From: Cerrena zonata | Taxonomy: Eukaryota; Basidiomycota; Agaricomycetes; Polyporales; Cerrenaceae | DNA length: 64,000 bases | Direction: 5' to 3' | NCBI GenBank assembly: GCA_038087015.1 | Contig: JASBNA010000001.1 | Location: forward strand, 1,178,001-1,242,000 | Shown here: piece after piece, positions 44,857-57,841 of the stretch | Position numbering within the stretch: position 1 is the first letter of the stretch | Layout of the letters: each line of letters opens with the position of its first letter | Notes under the pieces: generated by a model | The model's input: only the letters and a program-made list of their open reading frames with translations | What the model was told of the DNA's origin: nothing | The model's database searches: none | Translations under genes and position numbers: made by a program

Positions 44857-46691
44857 CTAGTATGACGCCTTGGTTCTCGCAATAGCCCACGGAGTGCCAG
44901 CAGCGTAGAAATCCATTGGATACACTTTTTCCACCTTGCGACCCTCGCTATCCCGTTCATCATCCATCCAACTCGTTGCCTTCCCAACGGCAACCGCAGT
45001 TTCATACGGGGTTAACAACGGTTTGTCAAACGCATATCCCCAATCAATTGATAATCGGGGACATGACGTTTGAACAAATGCCGAAATGTGAGGACTGAAT
45101 AGCCCGAGTTTTGCTGGCGACAGTTCGGATAGCAGGATGGGCATGTACGGGATGGTCGTTTGGGGGGTAGCAAGTTGGTTGGTAATCGCTTGCAATTGCT
45201 TGAAACTGCCCTGTCGGCCCAAGGTCCCGAGGATAACACCCCATAACGGAGGCTCAGAAGATTGAACAATGGGTGACACTGTTATATCTGATAGACCGGA
45301 AGGTAGTGTGAAGTTATCGATGGTCTTCCGGGCCGTCTGGACTGCTTGGTCTCGTACGGTTCTCATCTCTGTATGGTTGTACCGTTCTCGAGTGAGCTTT
45401 TTAGAGTAAGGGTCGTAGCGGAAGGCCGGTACTGAAGGGTTGGCTATCATGATTGACTCTAAGTGGAATCGACCATCGCCGAGGTAACTGGATGCAACAG
45501 GTTAAAGATGAAATATAGATAGAATAACTGAAGGCATACATGAGTGCATCGACATCTTTCAAAGGTGGAGCTGTACAGCCTAGAATCTCGCCGGGAGACA
45601 ACGGCTTAGACTGGGGAATGGTAGCTTCGTATTTAGCCGTCCATAATCTCGGTCTGGTCGATTGGGCCTCTAAAGATTTCTGTTCAGCAGTGGAATTGGT
45701 ACCTTCGATAAGACCAAGTGGGACCGGAGCCCCGAAATCGCTGAAGTCAGATGTCAAGTCATCTTTTAGCCGTGATAAAGCGGCGACGAATTGAATTGTC
45801 GATACAAGCGCCAGACGAGTGGGTTCGTAGGAAGTGGAAGTGGTTTGTGATGTAGTATTCCATGATTCTTCTGGGGCATCAGAAGAGATCGAGTCTGCTG
45901 CTTCAATTCGAAGGTGACTGCTTGGACCGATTTTCTGCCCAGCAGGTACTTGATCACCATGCTCTTCAGACGAAAGAAGATGTTCCCGAAATGAATGTCG
46001 ATCCGTAGGGAAGTTGTAACGAATAGTTTGATTCAGATGCGAAGAGTCGATGGCAATCTCGACGAAAACATAAAGTGTTTTGATCGTGGTTTGGTCGATC
46101 GGTACTGCACTATCAAGTTATTCGACTTTATCAGCAATGATTAGTGAGTGTTTGACCCACCTAGACAACTGTGTCCGTAGTGTACAAGCATGTCACAACC
46201 TAGAGCAACAGCGGTGTAGTCATCGATGCAGCATGCTCCATACGTTACATCGCCCATAATTACGGTCAATGCAGAGGTGAATCTGGCGAAATGAGAATAA
46301 GGTATTAGTTTAATGACAAAAAATAATGGGAATTGTCTGCGCACTTTTCAATAATGTCTGCTATAGTACAAGCAAACATTTGAAGGCCTTCAGGCATCTG
46401 TAAAGCGACCATCTTTGCATTGTTCTTGCGAACATGATGAATAGTTTTATGAATCTCGAACGAATAGTTGGTTGGAAGTTGTTTGATTGCCGCGTTAAGT
46501 TGAGAATCATTTACGATCTCCGAAGGGATTTGATTCGCGACTGTGGTAGGATACGGACGTTTTGAACTTGGTCCGGCTTTGGAACCAACAAAACGCTTCC
46601 TCGGTTTTGCGGCGGTCGATGATTTTGATTTAGGGTCTTTCTTTATCTCTGCGTTGTGTGTAACAGCAGTATCGGTTACTGCAGTTGGCAT
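44857..46691 (-). CDS. DPH1: Diphthamide synthase subunit 1
   Basis: With Dph2, this radical enzyme uses SAM and a [4Fe-4S] cluster to start diphthamide formation on eEF2. The N-terminus ([13 protein letters not shown]) is basic and disordered. The enzyme core begins [20 protein letters not shown] and continues [20 protein letters not shown]. The cluster cysteines appear in order: [14 protein letters not shown], then [13 protein letters not shown], and [13 protein letters not shown] with [15 protein letters not shown] precedes IMIANP. Several introns are present. The start at 46691 was preferred because the longer frame from 46826 adds a hydrophobic run unlike the family. It stops 251 bp from the convergent STRIPAK gene. 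Confidence 0.92.
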
Positions 46692-47048
46692 AATTGTGGA
46701 TATATTTGATACGATACTGTTCCTAGTAAATGAATTCGGAGCAATAATTTGAATGCTGAGTGAGCGGAAGAACTTGAAGTAGTAAAGGTAAAGCGCCCAT
46801 AAAGAGATCGAGGCTAAGGAAAGCACGTGGGATTCCTAATTTGATATGTGTATGTCTATTGGAGGCATGCGGGAACGCGTCGTATTTAGTCCCTTCCTTC
46901 CGTATCCCCATGCATGCACGTCATTGAACGTTGCAACGTTGAACACTCTTGTTGCTTGGAACCACATTGTCGAATCATTCACCCATACCAATACTTTAGA
47001 ATACCCCACGAAGTGTGCTAGCCGAGTGCTTGCTACACTTCCGTCTAA
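46692..47048. other. DPH1 promoter and unresolved 5' end of the sterol-transporter gene
   Basis: This interval should contain the DPH1 promoter and, on plus, an upstream exon coding the transporter's missing signal peptide. CTAAATGAC followed by CCAACAG near 47045-47065 looks like a branch point and acceptor. I could not find a convincing signal-peptide exon. Confidence 0.35.
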
Positions 47049-50000
47049 ATGACGTTCCAACAGCATGATGCAGTGCCCACGCGTCAAACCACCGAAGGAG
47101 AAGGACGTTGTGCGATGAGAGGGTCTTGCGGGAAGAAGACGCTTTTTGGTAAACCACTTCCTTGTCCAACAGACGAAAGTGCCTCCGAAGTAAGCAACCT
47201 GTACATACTTTGCGCCTTGGAATGCACTGAGACCGTACTATTTAGGATGACGTCGACCGAGACCTCCTCGTATCCTTATGTGGCGCTGACTTCGCCGAAG
47301 GACCCACATGTTGCACCACAGATCAATTAGAAACCCTCAGAGATAATCTCGTCATGGCAGAGTCTATCATATCCTCATGTCCTGCATGTCGAAACAATTT
47401 CCGTTCATTTTGGTGTTCATTTACCTGTTCGCCCAATCAAGCTACCTTTGTCAATGTCACTTCAACACAGACCTCCACCACAGGCGAATCTGCAGTAGCT
47501 TCTGCGGATTATTTTGTATCCCAGGCATTCGGAGAGGGCTTCTATGACAGTTGCAAGAGCATTCAAGTTGGCGCCACCAATGGTTACGCTATGGACCTCA
47601 TAGGTGGTGGTGCCAAGAGTTATCCGGGCTTCTTCAAGTTCATGGGTGATGAGAAGGATATAGGCAGTCCTTTCCAGATTGACTTCCCACTCGAAGCACC
47701 TATCGAAGCAACCCCAATGGATATCTCACCCAGGAATTGTGCCGACAATGATCTGGCGAGTCGGTGTACTTGCATTGATTGCCCAGATATATGTCCATCA
47801 CTTCCTCCCGTCCCCGTACCTGGAACGGAGCCGACTTGCCATGTTGGTTTAACATCATGTCTTTCATTTGTCCTTATTATCGCGTATGGTCTCGCTCTTG
47901 TCTCATTCATAGCAGGCTATGTCATCCAAACCACAGCACGCCGACGCAGGGAACGTTCGTATGAACGCGTTGCATTGTCTGCAGATGCCGCCTCGGACCC
48001 TCCATTCTCCCCTCGGTCACACTCTCGAGGACTTGTTGGGGCCTCTTCATTAGCACACCATATTGACGGTGATGAGTCTACTGTCACCCATTCTGACTCT
48101 CGCAACCTCGGCCGCGGTGCATCCTTATTGGACCCAATAGATACTGCCCAACCACGACAGTACCGTTTAAACAGTGTTATACGACGCATGTTTTACATGC
48201 TTGGGCTCTGGTGCGCAAACTACCCGTGGCTCACGTTTGCATCAATGTTCACTATCATCGGGTTGCTGAATATTGGATGGAGTAATTTCGCTGTCGAAAC
48301 GAATCCGGTTCGCCTCTGGGTTGCCCCAGACTCTGCAAGCAAATTACAAAAGGACTATTTCGACGAACACTTCGGTCCATTCTACCGAGCTGAACAGATC
48401 TTTGTTACATCTTCTGGGTATGCTCAAGCCGATTTAAACACTACCAGCACCCCCAAGCCACCTGTACTCTCGTGGGAGCATCTTGAATACTGGTTCGACG
48501 TCGAGGCCGAAATCCGCGCCTTACGCTCCGAACCTAATGGATATACCCTCGACGATGTCTGTTTCAAGCCTGCAGGCGAAGACGGTTTCTGCGTCGTTCA
48601 ATCGGTGACAGGTTGGTTCGACAACGATTTGAGCATGTATGATCCAGACACATGGAAGGATCATCTGCTCACATGTGCCAGATCTCCTGTGGAATGCCTG
48701 CCAGACTTCCAGCAGCCTTTGGGTCCGGAATATGTCCTTGGAGGAATCCCTCAAAGCAGTGATAGCAATCGATTCCTCGATTCCCAAGCATTAGTAGTAA
48801 CTATTGTAGTTTCTGACTCGCTCGATCCAGAGGTTCAGGCTATCGCCATGGAATGGGAGGTTGCACTGAGGCAATACCTCACCAACTTGAGCGAGAACAT
48901 CCAAGATGAGGCTGGTTTGGAGCTCGCATGGTCAACCGGAGTATCGCTAGAAGAAGAGCTCAACAAGAGCACGAACACGGATGTTAGGATTGTTGTTCTT
49001 TCATATGTTGCCATGTTCCTCTACGTGTCTCTGACACTTGGAAGTGGCTCTACCTTCGGGCAAGAGGAAGAAGGCCTCATCTCATCTCTTCGCCGGTGGT
49101 TAAATAACTTCCCCAAGTTATTCAAATCATCCACCTCGGATTCCTCCACATCCTCCATGGACTCACGAAACGCACCTACAATCTTCCCTCGCCTACCACG
49201 CAAGCTTTTTGTCGGTTCCAAGTTCTCACTAGGATTGTTCGGTATTGCTTTGGTTATATTATCCGTTTCGACTTCCGTTGGTTTCTTCTCAGCTGTGGGT
49301 GTCAAGGTCACACTCATTATCGCTGAAGTGATCCCTTTCCTCGTCCTCGCAGTCGGAGTCGACAACGTTTTTATTCTCGTTCACGAATTGGATCGACAGA
49401 ATTCTCTACATGGTCCAAACGCTTCAGCCAATGCTAGCTACGGCTACACCACTCCTATGTCACCTTCATTATCCCGCGCTCGTTCTCAATTTGATTCGGC
49501 GCAATCTCATGACGACTCAGTTGATGCAGCTACCATGCCTCTATATCTGTCCGCCGAGGAGCGAATTGCCAGGACGCTAGCAAGGATGGGACCTTCAATT
49601 CTTCTCAGCACTGTTACCGAGACGGTCGCCTTTGCCCTTGGTGCACTGGTACCCATGCCTGCAGTTCGAAATTTCGCACTCTATGCCGCCGGCAGCGTGC
49701 TGATTAATGCACTCCTGCAAGTGACAGTCTTCGTCAGTGCACTGACATTAGATTTACGTCGCGTGGAGGTACGTGAAAGCTGATTACTACTGTACATTTG
49801 CTAAAGGCTGACAATGACCTGTAGTCTAGCCGTGTTGATTGTTTCCCGTGTATCAGGTTACCTGCTCGTATCCAGCTATTGGACCCTCCATCGCCTTCGA
49901 GTGGTCTCAGCTCAATAGCACGATTCATTAGACGGCATTACGCTCCATTCTTACTCAAACCTGTCGTCAAAGGTGCCGTGCTGTTGATTTTCGGTGGCTT

Positions 50001-51581
50001 CCTCCTCGGTTCCATCATCTCCATTCAGCAAATAGAACTTGGCTTAGGTGAGTCCAGCACCTTTTATTTATCCGAGTATAAAATGCTGATTAATCCTCAT
50101 CAGACCAACGGCTTGCATTACCCTCCGAGTCGTATCTCGTTCCTTACTTTGATGCTCTATACGACTATCTCGAAATTGGTCCCCCGGTTTATTTCGTCTC
50201 ACACGAAGTGGAAGCCACAGCAAGAGGCGGTCAACGGAAACTCTGTGGACGTTTCACAACCTGTGACGACTCTTCCGTCGCAAATCGCCTAGAAGCAGAA
50301 CGTAAGAGGACAGAATCCTCCTTCATTTCCCAACCCACTGCTTCTTGGGTAGATGACTTTTTGAAATGGTTGGACCCAAATCAATCTCGCTGTTGCCGTG
50401 TTCGCAGACGTAACCCTGATCAGTTCTGCACTGGAAGGGAATCAGACCGTGTATGTAGGGCTTGTTGGGAAGATCACGAGCCTGCTTGGAATATCACAAT
50501 GGAGGGCCTCCCTGAAGGAGAAGAGTTTATGCGATACCTTACACAATGGTTGAACTCACCTACCTCAGAGGATTGTCCACTTGCTGGAAAAGCCTCATTT
50601 GGTACCGCGCTATCTCTCAATGACGATTTCAGCCGCGTTGTTGCGTCCCACTTCCGTACATTCCACAAGCCATTGAGAAGCCAGGAAGACTTCATCAATT
50701 CTCTCCTTGCAGCACACAGGATAGCCGACGAGATATCTCAAGAGACCGGGACCTCCGTCTTTCCTTACTCCCTACACTACGTCTTCTTCGACCAATATGT
50801 ACACATTGTCGCGATTACTCAACAAATCCTGGGTCTGGGCCTCGCTGCGGTCCTCATTGTAACAGCACTGCTTCTCGGATCATGGAGAACGGGGACAATC
50901 GTTACTGGCGTGGTAGCCATGACTGTGGTGACCATCATGGGCGTGATGGGTCTGTGGGGTATCAACCTCAACGCGATCAGTCTGGTGAACTTGGTCATCT
51001 CATTAGGTATCGCTGTGGAGTTCTGTGCTCACATCGCGCGGGCCTTTATGAATGCCGGTTCGGGTTTGCCTAATGATCACCCAGCTGGTCAGAAGGAGCG
51101 AGATGAACGTATGTGGACCGCTTTAGTGGACGTTGGTCCTTCGGTAAGCCCAGGCAATCTTTTCTCGTGTTTCAAAAACTCACGCATGAGGCTTTGTTCA
51201 AAGGTTCTTTCTGGTATCACATTTACGAAACTCATTGGTATGAGTGTCATGGCTCTGACGCGCTCAAAGATATTAGAGGTGAGCCGAGAAATTTGTATTC
51301 AACGTTTTTATTCACACCATTTGTTAGATATACTATTTCCGCATGTGGCTGACCTTGATCATTTCCGGAGCTCTTCATGGTCTTGTGTTGCTTCCAGTTG
51401 TTTTGAGTCTAGCAGGAGGTCCTGGTTTCCCTCATCAAGAGGCAGACGAAGAATGGATGTCCCATGCTATCAGAGGAGAGTATGAGTACGCGTAGGTTTT
51501 TCTCATCTTTAATGTCACACTCTGACTGACAATTTTCTAAGGCCTTTCCTTGCTGACGACGAGTCCACTGCTAGTGATTGA
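47049..51581 (+). CDS. NCR1: Niemann-Pick C1-type sterol transporter
   Basis: Vacuolar/late-endosomal membrane protein that moves sterol from its luminal N-terminal domain into the membrane. The Cys-rich N-terminal domain reads GRCAMRGSCGKKTLFGKPLP, then CGADFAEGPTCCTTDQLETL and CPACRNNFRSFWCSFTCSPN. Membrane segments and the sterol-sensing domain follow (SLGLFGIALVILSVSTSVGF; IIAEVIPFLVLAVGVDNVFI; LVHELDRQ). Later exons give LALPSESYLVPYFDALYDYL, GPPVYFV and a second RND-like half with GIAVEFCAHIARAF. The last exon ends LADDESTASD. Six or so introns. The start given is provisional: the signal peptide is missing from this frame and is probably on an earlier exon. Confidence 0.9.
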
Positions 51582-51748
51582 CGTACCCATGCACTAATTT
51601 GTACAATACGCACTGAACGGTAGATTTAGAGGATGGAAGGATGGAATATACAGATTACTTTTTAAGTGGAGCAAGAAAAGATATCATGCAGGGAAAGATA
51701 TGATGTAGCAAAGAGCAAAGAGTTACGGAAGCAGAGAAAAAGGCAGAA

Positions 51749-52680
51749 TCAATCACGGGGAGACCTTGACCGGCTGTCTCGAATGTCGTCCCTGCTCCAG
51801 CTCCTCCTGCCACGACTGCCCGAACGAGAACGACTTCTGCTCCGAGAGTAACGAGAGTAAGATGAGAATGAAGACCGTGATCGAGAACGAGAGCGGGGTG
51901 AGCGAGAGGGCGACCTGGTCCGACGCGACCGACTTGAACGAACTGAATAACTTCTTGACTTTGAACGACCTCTTCGGACACCTGTCCCACCTCTTTCGTA
52001 GCTTGGAGATCTCCTTCTTGGGAGCCTATCTCCTCTACGTGGCGGAGGAGACCTTGAACGAGTACGGGAGCGAGATCTTGAGCGTGAAAAGGGTGCTCGG
52101 TAGGTGTCTCGGATTGGTCCTCTTCTACCATAAGGTCGCGAACGATAGGTATCACCACGGTCGTATCGATCTCTCCTACCAAAGTTCCTTCCAGGAGGCG
52201 AACGGGAACGAGATGGGGTGCGTGAATGCGAACGACCTTTGCCATTACGACCACGACCAGCTCGGGGTGATCGAGAGCGAGAACGAATGGGTAATTCTGA
52301 CAATTCAACCTTGAGAATAGCTCCGTCTAGTTGTCCCCCGTTCATATGGGAAGCAGCCCTGTGTGCCGCTGCCGAATCTACATATTCCAAAGCGGCTTTT
52401 CCTCTGTTTTGACCAGCTGTTGGAGCACGTCATGAAGAGGTGAGATTCTTGAATATCTTCTGTATTAGTATTACTCACATTTTCCATACACAGGTAAGTC
52501 TGCTTTGATTATTTCTCCGTAATAACCGAAGATGGCTTGAAGGTGTGCTTCCACTACGTTCCGAGTGAGGTTGGTGACAATGACGACTTTGGCGTTGGGG
52601 TTTTCGTTCAAACCAGTGTCCATTTCCACATCGGTATCGCGCAGGGGGTGAGGAGACGTTGAGCGACCTCTAACAGACAT
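51749..52680 (-). CDS. RNPS1-like RRM and RS-domain splicing factor
   Basis: Nuclear RNA-binding protein of the ASAP/exon-junction type. Two exons (52680-52479, 52416-51749) sum exactly to 289 codons plus stop. The RRM runs from KVVIVTNLTRNVVEAHLQAI through FGYYGEIIKADLPVYGK, GQNRGKAALEYVD and HMNGGQLDGAILKVEL. NLTRNV-x-EAHL-x-IF and MNGGQLDG are close to RNPS1. The C-terminal two thirds is RS/RG-rich (runs of RSRSRS), typical of SR proteins. The intron sits inside the RRM and joins YGKC-S to GQNRGK. A general SR-type factor is the alternative. It converges on the transporter gene with 167 bp between stops. Confidence 0.8.
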
Positions 52681-53140
52681 GATTCAAGATGCTGAAGGTG
52701 AGTGTTTCACTCTTGAATGAGTGAATTTGGGAGTCCCAACTTGAAGTTCGCGTGTGACACCGTGATATACGCAAACGTAACGTTACATTCTTTTAGCGCT
52801 CCGTACTTCAAGTTCCCGCGGAGTTTACAATGCAAAGTTGCGATTTCAATTGGTTCCACCACCTTTCTAAAAAATAATCAACAGTGATACTTTACTCTCT
52901 TCTCGAGGTACCTATCATTGTGAGCCATGGCTCGTTGCCGTTTCGAACCTTATGTTCACAAGCAATTCACCAATCACACAACCAATCTGAGAATTCCTCT
53001 TTGAGCCCATGTGTATTCGCATCCCATATAGCTTGTTTAATAGTAGACGATATACACCTCCATCCCATAATATGTAGTCACACAACCCTATATGACATCG
53101 CGGAATTGTGTGACCGCCCCAGTCAGAACCCAGCATAGTT
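52681..53140. other. Intergenic, promoter of the RNPS1-like gene
   Basis: Tandem minus-strand spacing of 460 bp. It contains the end of the zinc-finger transcript and the promoter of the gene starting at 52680. No element recognised. Confidence 0.4.
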
Positions 53141-54925
53141 CTACATCTCGGGAGAAAGGACCCCAGCCTGGTCAAAAGCCTCCTCGAAATTGAAATCAGT
53201 TTTGACGTCCTCCGGTTTCTTCACCCTGACTCTAGACTTTCTGGTAGTACCTATTTTGTGTGTGACCTTGAGATGGCGTTTGAGAAGATCTTGACGGACG
53301 AAAGCACGATGACGTTCTGGAGGGCAGACTTCGCAAACGAAAGGTTTTTGACCAGAATGGCTAGTAGCGTGACGTTTGCATTCGTTGTTTCGTAAGAACC
53401 GCATTCCACTGTCGAAGATTTTGTTTAGTCAAGACATCGAGCTTGGGATCAAAAAATATATATACCATATGAGACAAGAAAACGGCCGATGTTCGACATG
53501 AGAACCGACATGCACCAAGATATGGTCACGACGCCTATTCGTCTGGTCGCAGCCATTCACATAGCATCTAAACTCGTTGAGGAGTTCGCCGTGTTCCGAT
53601 AAACGACCAGCAAATGCTTGAAGCCAGTTCTTGTCGATATCGCATTGATTATTCGCGCGATATTCGTCCGCTTTTCTGCGCAAGTATTCCAAGGAAATAC
53701 CAGCGTGAGCGTTAAGGACTGGGCTGCCCAGAATTACAGGACCTTGGGGAACCGCATTGTTGACTACAGTAGTAATATCACCGAGCGTAGCACGACCTTT
53801 GAGAACAGTCATATTGGGCAAAGAGAGGTCCGGAGTTGCGCAGACCTCGCGTTTAATTGTCCTTTTAGCAAAGGCGGGTACAGTCAAGCCTTGGCTATTC
53901 TTGTAGTGGCGTTGTTTTTGCTTTTTGTTGGCTGGACCATCTAAGGAGGCAGCAATAGCAAACTTTTCGTTGACTATGGAGGCCGACAAGACAGACATGA
54001 TGGCGGTCACCGCAGTGTTGAGAGCAGCATCAGATCCAGATGGAGAAACACTAGTAGGAGGTTCGGGGTATCCCAACTGCTCGGCTACAGATCGCTGAGG
54101 GACCTGGGGTACAAGATCTTCTTCCATGGGGATATCATTTCCAGTTAGGGCGGATGGATCGACAGTAGCCGTAGGTTGGATTTGCATCCATCCTTGTTCA
54201 CGAAAGTTGGTATCGGCAAAGAGACCGATTATAGGTGTCTCAGGCTCGGGCTTCGGTGAAATCATCATAGCATCTGAGTTGGGCGAGATATCCATTGGAT
54301 GGCATGGAGTTCGGAGACACATAGGCGCTTCTCTAGATAAAGAGGCAAGCAACAGAGGGCTGTGGTTTTGAGTAGGAGAAGGAGCAAGATATTCGTCCGC
54401 CGGACATGCAGAGTATGCACCGGGATCATGCGGGGTGTTAGTCGCTGTGAAGGGGCTGGCATCGAGGGTTGAGGTCCTCCAGTCGTCCCGAGTAGGAGAG
54501 AGCTTGTGGGGAGTATAAGCAAGACTATCGTTGACGAACGGTAAGTAGTTCCCAGAAAGGTATGTACTGAAGGGGATACGAAGAGGAGCTGAGACTGGCA
54601 CAGAAACAGATGAGAGGGCAGAAGGGTCGAGTCCAGAGCCATTGTTCAGATCGTCGCTAAATGTAATGCCAAGCCCAGTAAGTGGGGCCCTACGACGGAT
54701 GGGGCCGCTTTCGTTGCACAAGGAAGGAGGGCAGGAAGGATTTGAGGAATAGGTTCTAAGGTGCATCGGGCTAGGGTTAGAGTAGTAAATGCGTTTTCCG
54801 AATGTATCATAGTGCGTCGCCAGCGTTGCGTTTTGATGAAAAGAGTGGCTTGAAGTAGGGATGTGAGTTTCATGCTTGATAGAGTTAACAGAGTCGTTGA
54901 CAAAACTAGTGTAGGATCGTTTCAT
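53141..54925 (-). CDS. C2H2 zinc-finger transcription factor
   Basis: Putative nuclear regulator. Two exons. Exon 1 (from 54925) codes about 400 disordered residues rich in Ser/Pro, then a helical region (LEYLRRKADEYRANNQ). The first atypical finger, FRCYVNGC to HILVHVGSHVEHR, follows. The intron (donor GTATAT, acceptor CGACAG) splits the second finger, FSCLICGMRFLRNNECKRHA. It then runs through SGQKPFVC, and the third finger is CEVC with DLLKRHLKVTHK. The protein ends FDQAGVLSPEM. Linker HSGQKPF matches the canonical TGEKPF type. Targets unknown. Divergent to the reductase gene. Confidence 0.82.
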
Positions 54926-55170
54926 GGCGGCGTGAGAGGTCGTGAATGTTTGGGGGTATCCAAAAGAGTGATTATGATGCTGGCTAGCCAGAAAATTGGA
55001 GCATATAGTAGGATATTGGGATGTAGGGCGTAGCCTGAGGGTACGGAAGAAACCTGTAGATGTCGGATTGAGATGTCAGCCGCTCGCTTGAACATGTGTC
55101 TGTTGGTTCGTGTTTGGCAATACCTTCTACCCTCCTACCATTTACGGTATCAACATTTGTCTCTTTCTCG
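54926..55170. promoter_or_regulatory. Divergent promoter, zinc-finger / reductase gene
   Basis: 245 bp between opposing starts. Nothing specific recognised. Confidence 0.4.
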
Positions 55171-56355
55171 ATGAGCAGGGTATCAGGTATTACCCGTACA
55201 CTGTCATGTAACCACCGCATCTCAATATCTCATGCTCATATCAGACGACTTTCCACCCAGAAGGATGCAACTACGGGACGTACTCGGATTTCATCACTCT
55301 ATACCCTCGGGGTCGCTGGCGGTGTTGGAATAATCTCGGCATATTTTCTCTGGCCGGACGCATCTCGTTCTGCACCCACGTACAAGGACGCAACACTGTC
55401 ACCATCTTACTTTACTCCAGCTCAGGTGCTTGCAAGCGAACCATGCTCGCATCCAGACTACCGACTCATCACGCTCGGTATACCAAAACAACTGGTTCCA
55501 TCGCTTGAGCAAACTGCTCTCAGTCCAATATGGTCTATATTCATTAAAGATGACGACATTCAGGTTGAGAGACCATATACACCATTAACGGGTATTGATG
55601 AAGAAGGTCGGATGAAATTCTGGATCAAGAAATATCCCAAAGGCGAGGTTGGTCGGTGGATTCACTCTAAACATGTTGGCGACTCTGTAGAAATTCGAGG
55701 TCCCCTCAAAACATGGCCGTGGAAGGACGGAGTATGGGATGAAGTGGTTATGGTGAATAATATTTTTGTTACGTTCCTTCGACGGCTAACCTACCTATTT
55801 CCAGGTTTCGGGTGGTACAGGGATAACGCCGTTCGTCCAATTATTACACGAAACGCTCTTGTCCTCGGAGAGACGGACAAAGACACGATATACGCTATTG
55901 CATTCTTCCCACTCTCCTACAGAGCTTCCATCACACGACGTCCTCCAACCACTGCTCTCACATGCTCAGGCCCGTCCCGACGAGCTCAAGGTCACATTAT
56001 TCGTGAATTCCAATGATACCTCCGATTCCGTTGGACAATCCGATTTGCAAATGAAGCGTATTGATAAGCCAGAAATTATACGCGCTCTTAGCCTAGAAGA
56101 TACTCGACCATGGTGGAAAAGAATAACCAGCTCGTCGACACCAACTGTCGACAGCAAGAGAAAAGTATTGGTTCTTGTATGCGGACCTGACTCGTGAGTT
56201 CTGCCACGTTTGACTTCCACGTTACATTGAGCTAAATATCTCTCAGGATGATTGCCGCAATAGCAGGTCCATTTGGCCGGAACATGTCTCAGGGACCAAT
56301 AGGCGGCATACTTGGTGAACTGGGGCTCAGTAGTCAACAGGTGTGGAAACTGTAG
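55171..56355 (+). CDS. NADH-cytochrome b5 reductase-like flavoprotein
   Basis: FAD-dependent electron transfer from NAD(P)H, probably mitochondrial. The N-terminus from 55171 (MSRVSGITRTLSCNHRISIS) is Arg/Ser-rich like a targeting peptide. A membrane span (LGVAGGVGIISAYFLW) follows. FAD-binding motif ERPYTPLTGID (RxYTP) and GEVGRWIHS come next, then after an intron SGGTGITPFVQLLHETLL, the NAD-binding loop, and near the end VLVLVCGPDSMIAAIAGPFG. This is the MCR1/CBR plan, though the CGP region is shortened. The open frame to 56016 is only the unspliced read-through. The last codons VWKL end at 56355. Confidence 0.8.
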
Positions 56356-56775
56356 TTAGGTGTCTGTCTACACGGAGTATTTCTTGTGCGAACTCCACAT
56401 TGAACACGCGGAGAGCCGTTTGTGACCGTGATTTTTGTTCTGCACTAACGGAGATGGTCTACATAAACATGTTGACAATATACATTCATGCCGCAAGAGT
56501 CTTACTAGCTGTCTTACTCAGCCAATGGCGAATTGATGAGTCGAGATGGGGTGAGGTCCGATAAGAGGACGGGACAAAAATCCGTGCGACACGATTCGCC
56601 CTTGGTAGAAATGTGACGCTGTGACATCTAACGGGGCTCGGCCGACTCATGGTCTGTAAGCCAAATAGGCGCTCACCTTGGCCTTTGCTTTCGATCTCTC
56701 AAATCTCTGCTCAACTCCTCCGTCGACCTATAAAACCCTTATAGCACCCATAGTCACTCGCTCACACCACCAAAC
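56356..56775. promoter_or_regulatory. DRE2 promoter region
   Basis: A TATAAAA box at 56729-56735 lies 41 bases before the ATG at 56776. It is followed by a short leader rich in CACTCGCTCACACCACC. The first 200 bases are the reductase gene's 3' flank. Confidence 0.55.
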
Positions 56776-57841
56776 ATGTCTCCGACAGCGATATACGTGT
56801 CTCCCAACGACACACCATCCGCCCCAGTCGTTGCAGCACTTCCCGTAAAGGGTCCTGCATTGGCCATCGGATCTCTCAACACTGCGCAGGATGGAAAATA
56901 TCAGTCGCTCATCACAAATCTAGAAGAGACCAGAAAAGTGGAGAGGCATATGCTTGACAGGCTGTTAGATCAAGGTATGTTTCCTTGTGCTTTCCGGTAG
57001 ACGCTATCACGGACTTAAACCTTCAAATGATCAGCTACTTCCCTCACTCCCAACAGCTTTGCCTCGGTCTACGTCGTCCTCTCCCCGTCTGACTATGAAG
57101 GGCTCTCTCAACGTCTCTCCGAACTCCTTGGTCAACTCCATGCTAGTCTCGAGCCCCTAGGGACACTACACATCAAAATGCCGAACCATCCCTCCCACGG
57201 ATTCAGTCCGAACTCACGCTCTCTGGCTTTACTGTCCTTACATCTGCAGATGGTTCAGTAATCGCTCAAAAGCCTGCACATGCTGCAGGCACCTCAACTC
57301 CTATTAATGGCACATCTATAGCTCTTCCCCTCCGGCGGAAGGTTGACCCAGAACGGAAGGCATCAAAGAAAGCTCTATGGACTCTCAATGCCCCTGCGAC
57401 ACCTCCTATTAATGCTGAAAGTCTCCTGACAGAGGCCGATCGTCAGCGACCAGTCCTGTGTGAGCCGATCTCGAAGACTGGTGCACGTCCGCGGAAGAGA
57501 GCTTGCAAGGGCTGCACGTGCGGTTTGGCAGAACTCGAGGCGGAGGAGTTGGCGAACAGCAAGGTGGTTCTTCTCGATGGTGCTGAGACTGGGGAAGCGG
57601 TAGAAGTTGCGCAGGGAGACAAGGACAGGCTAATCGCTGCTGCGAAGTCCGCACCCAAGGCGACGAGCAGCTGTGGAAACTGCTATCTCGGAGATGCATT
57701 CCGGTGTTCCAGTTGCCCCTACCTCGGTAAGTCAAGTAATTTTTCCATCACAGACCCTTTCACTCATTCTCTATCGTAGGCCTTCCTGCATTCAAGCCAG
57801 GCGAGAAGGTCGAAATTGATTTTGGCATGGACGATATCTAA
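56776..57841 (+). CDS. DRE2: Anamorsin / Dre2 Fe-S assembly protein
   Basis: Electron carrier with Tah18 in cytosolic Fe-S cluster assembly; it also supplies electrons for ribonucleotide reductase cofactor formation. Three exons. The N-terminal methyltransferase-like domain is degenerate (MSPTAIYVSPND; SFASVYVVLSPSDYEGLSQR). A linker follows with KVDPERKASKKALWTLN. The two cluster motifs are RACKGCTCGLAELE (CxxCxC) and SSCGNCYLGDAFRCSSCPYL (twin CxxC). The final exon ends FKPGEKVEIDFGMDDI. All cluster cysteines expected are visible. The middle exon appears to need a small intron near 57170-57190, because the direct reading changes frame after TLHIK. Confidence 0.92.

Noticed and set aside
51766..52314. 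182-codon plus-strand frame
   Set aside because: Antisense shadow of the RS-repeat region of the RNPS1-like gene.
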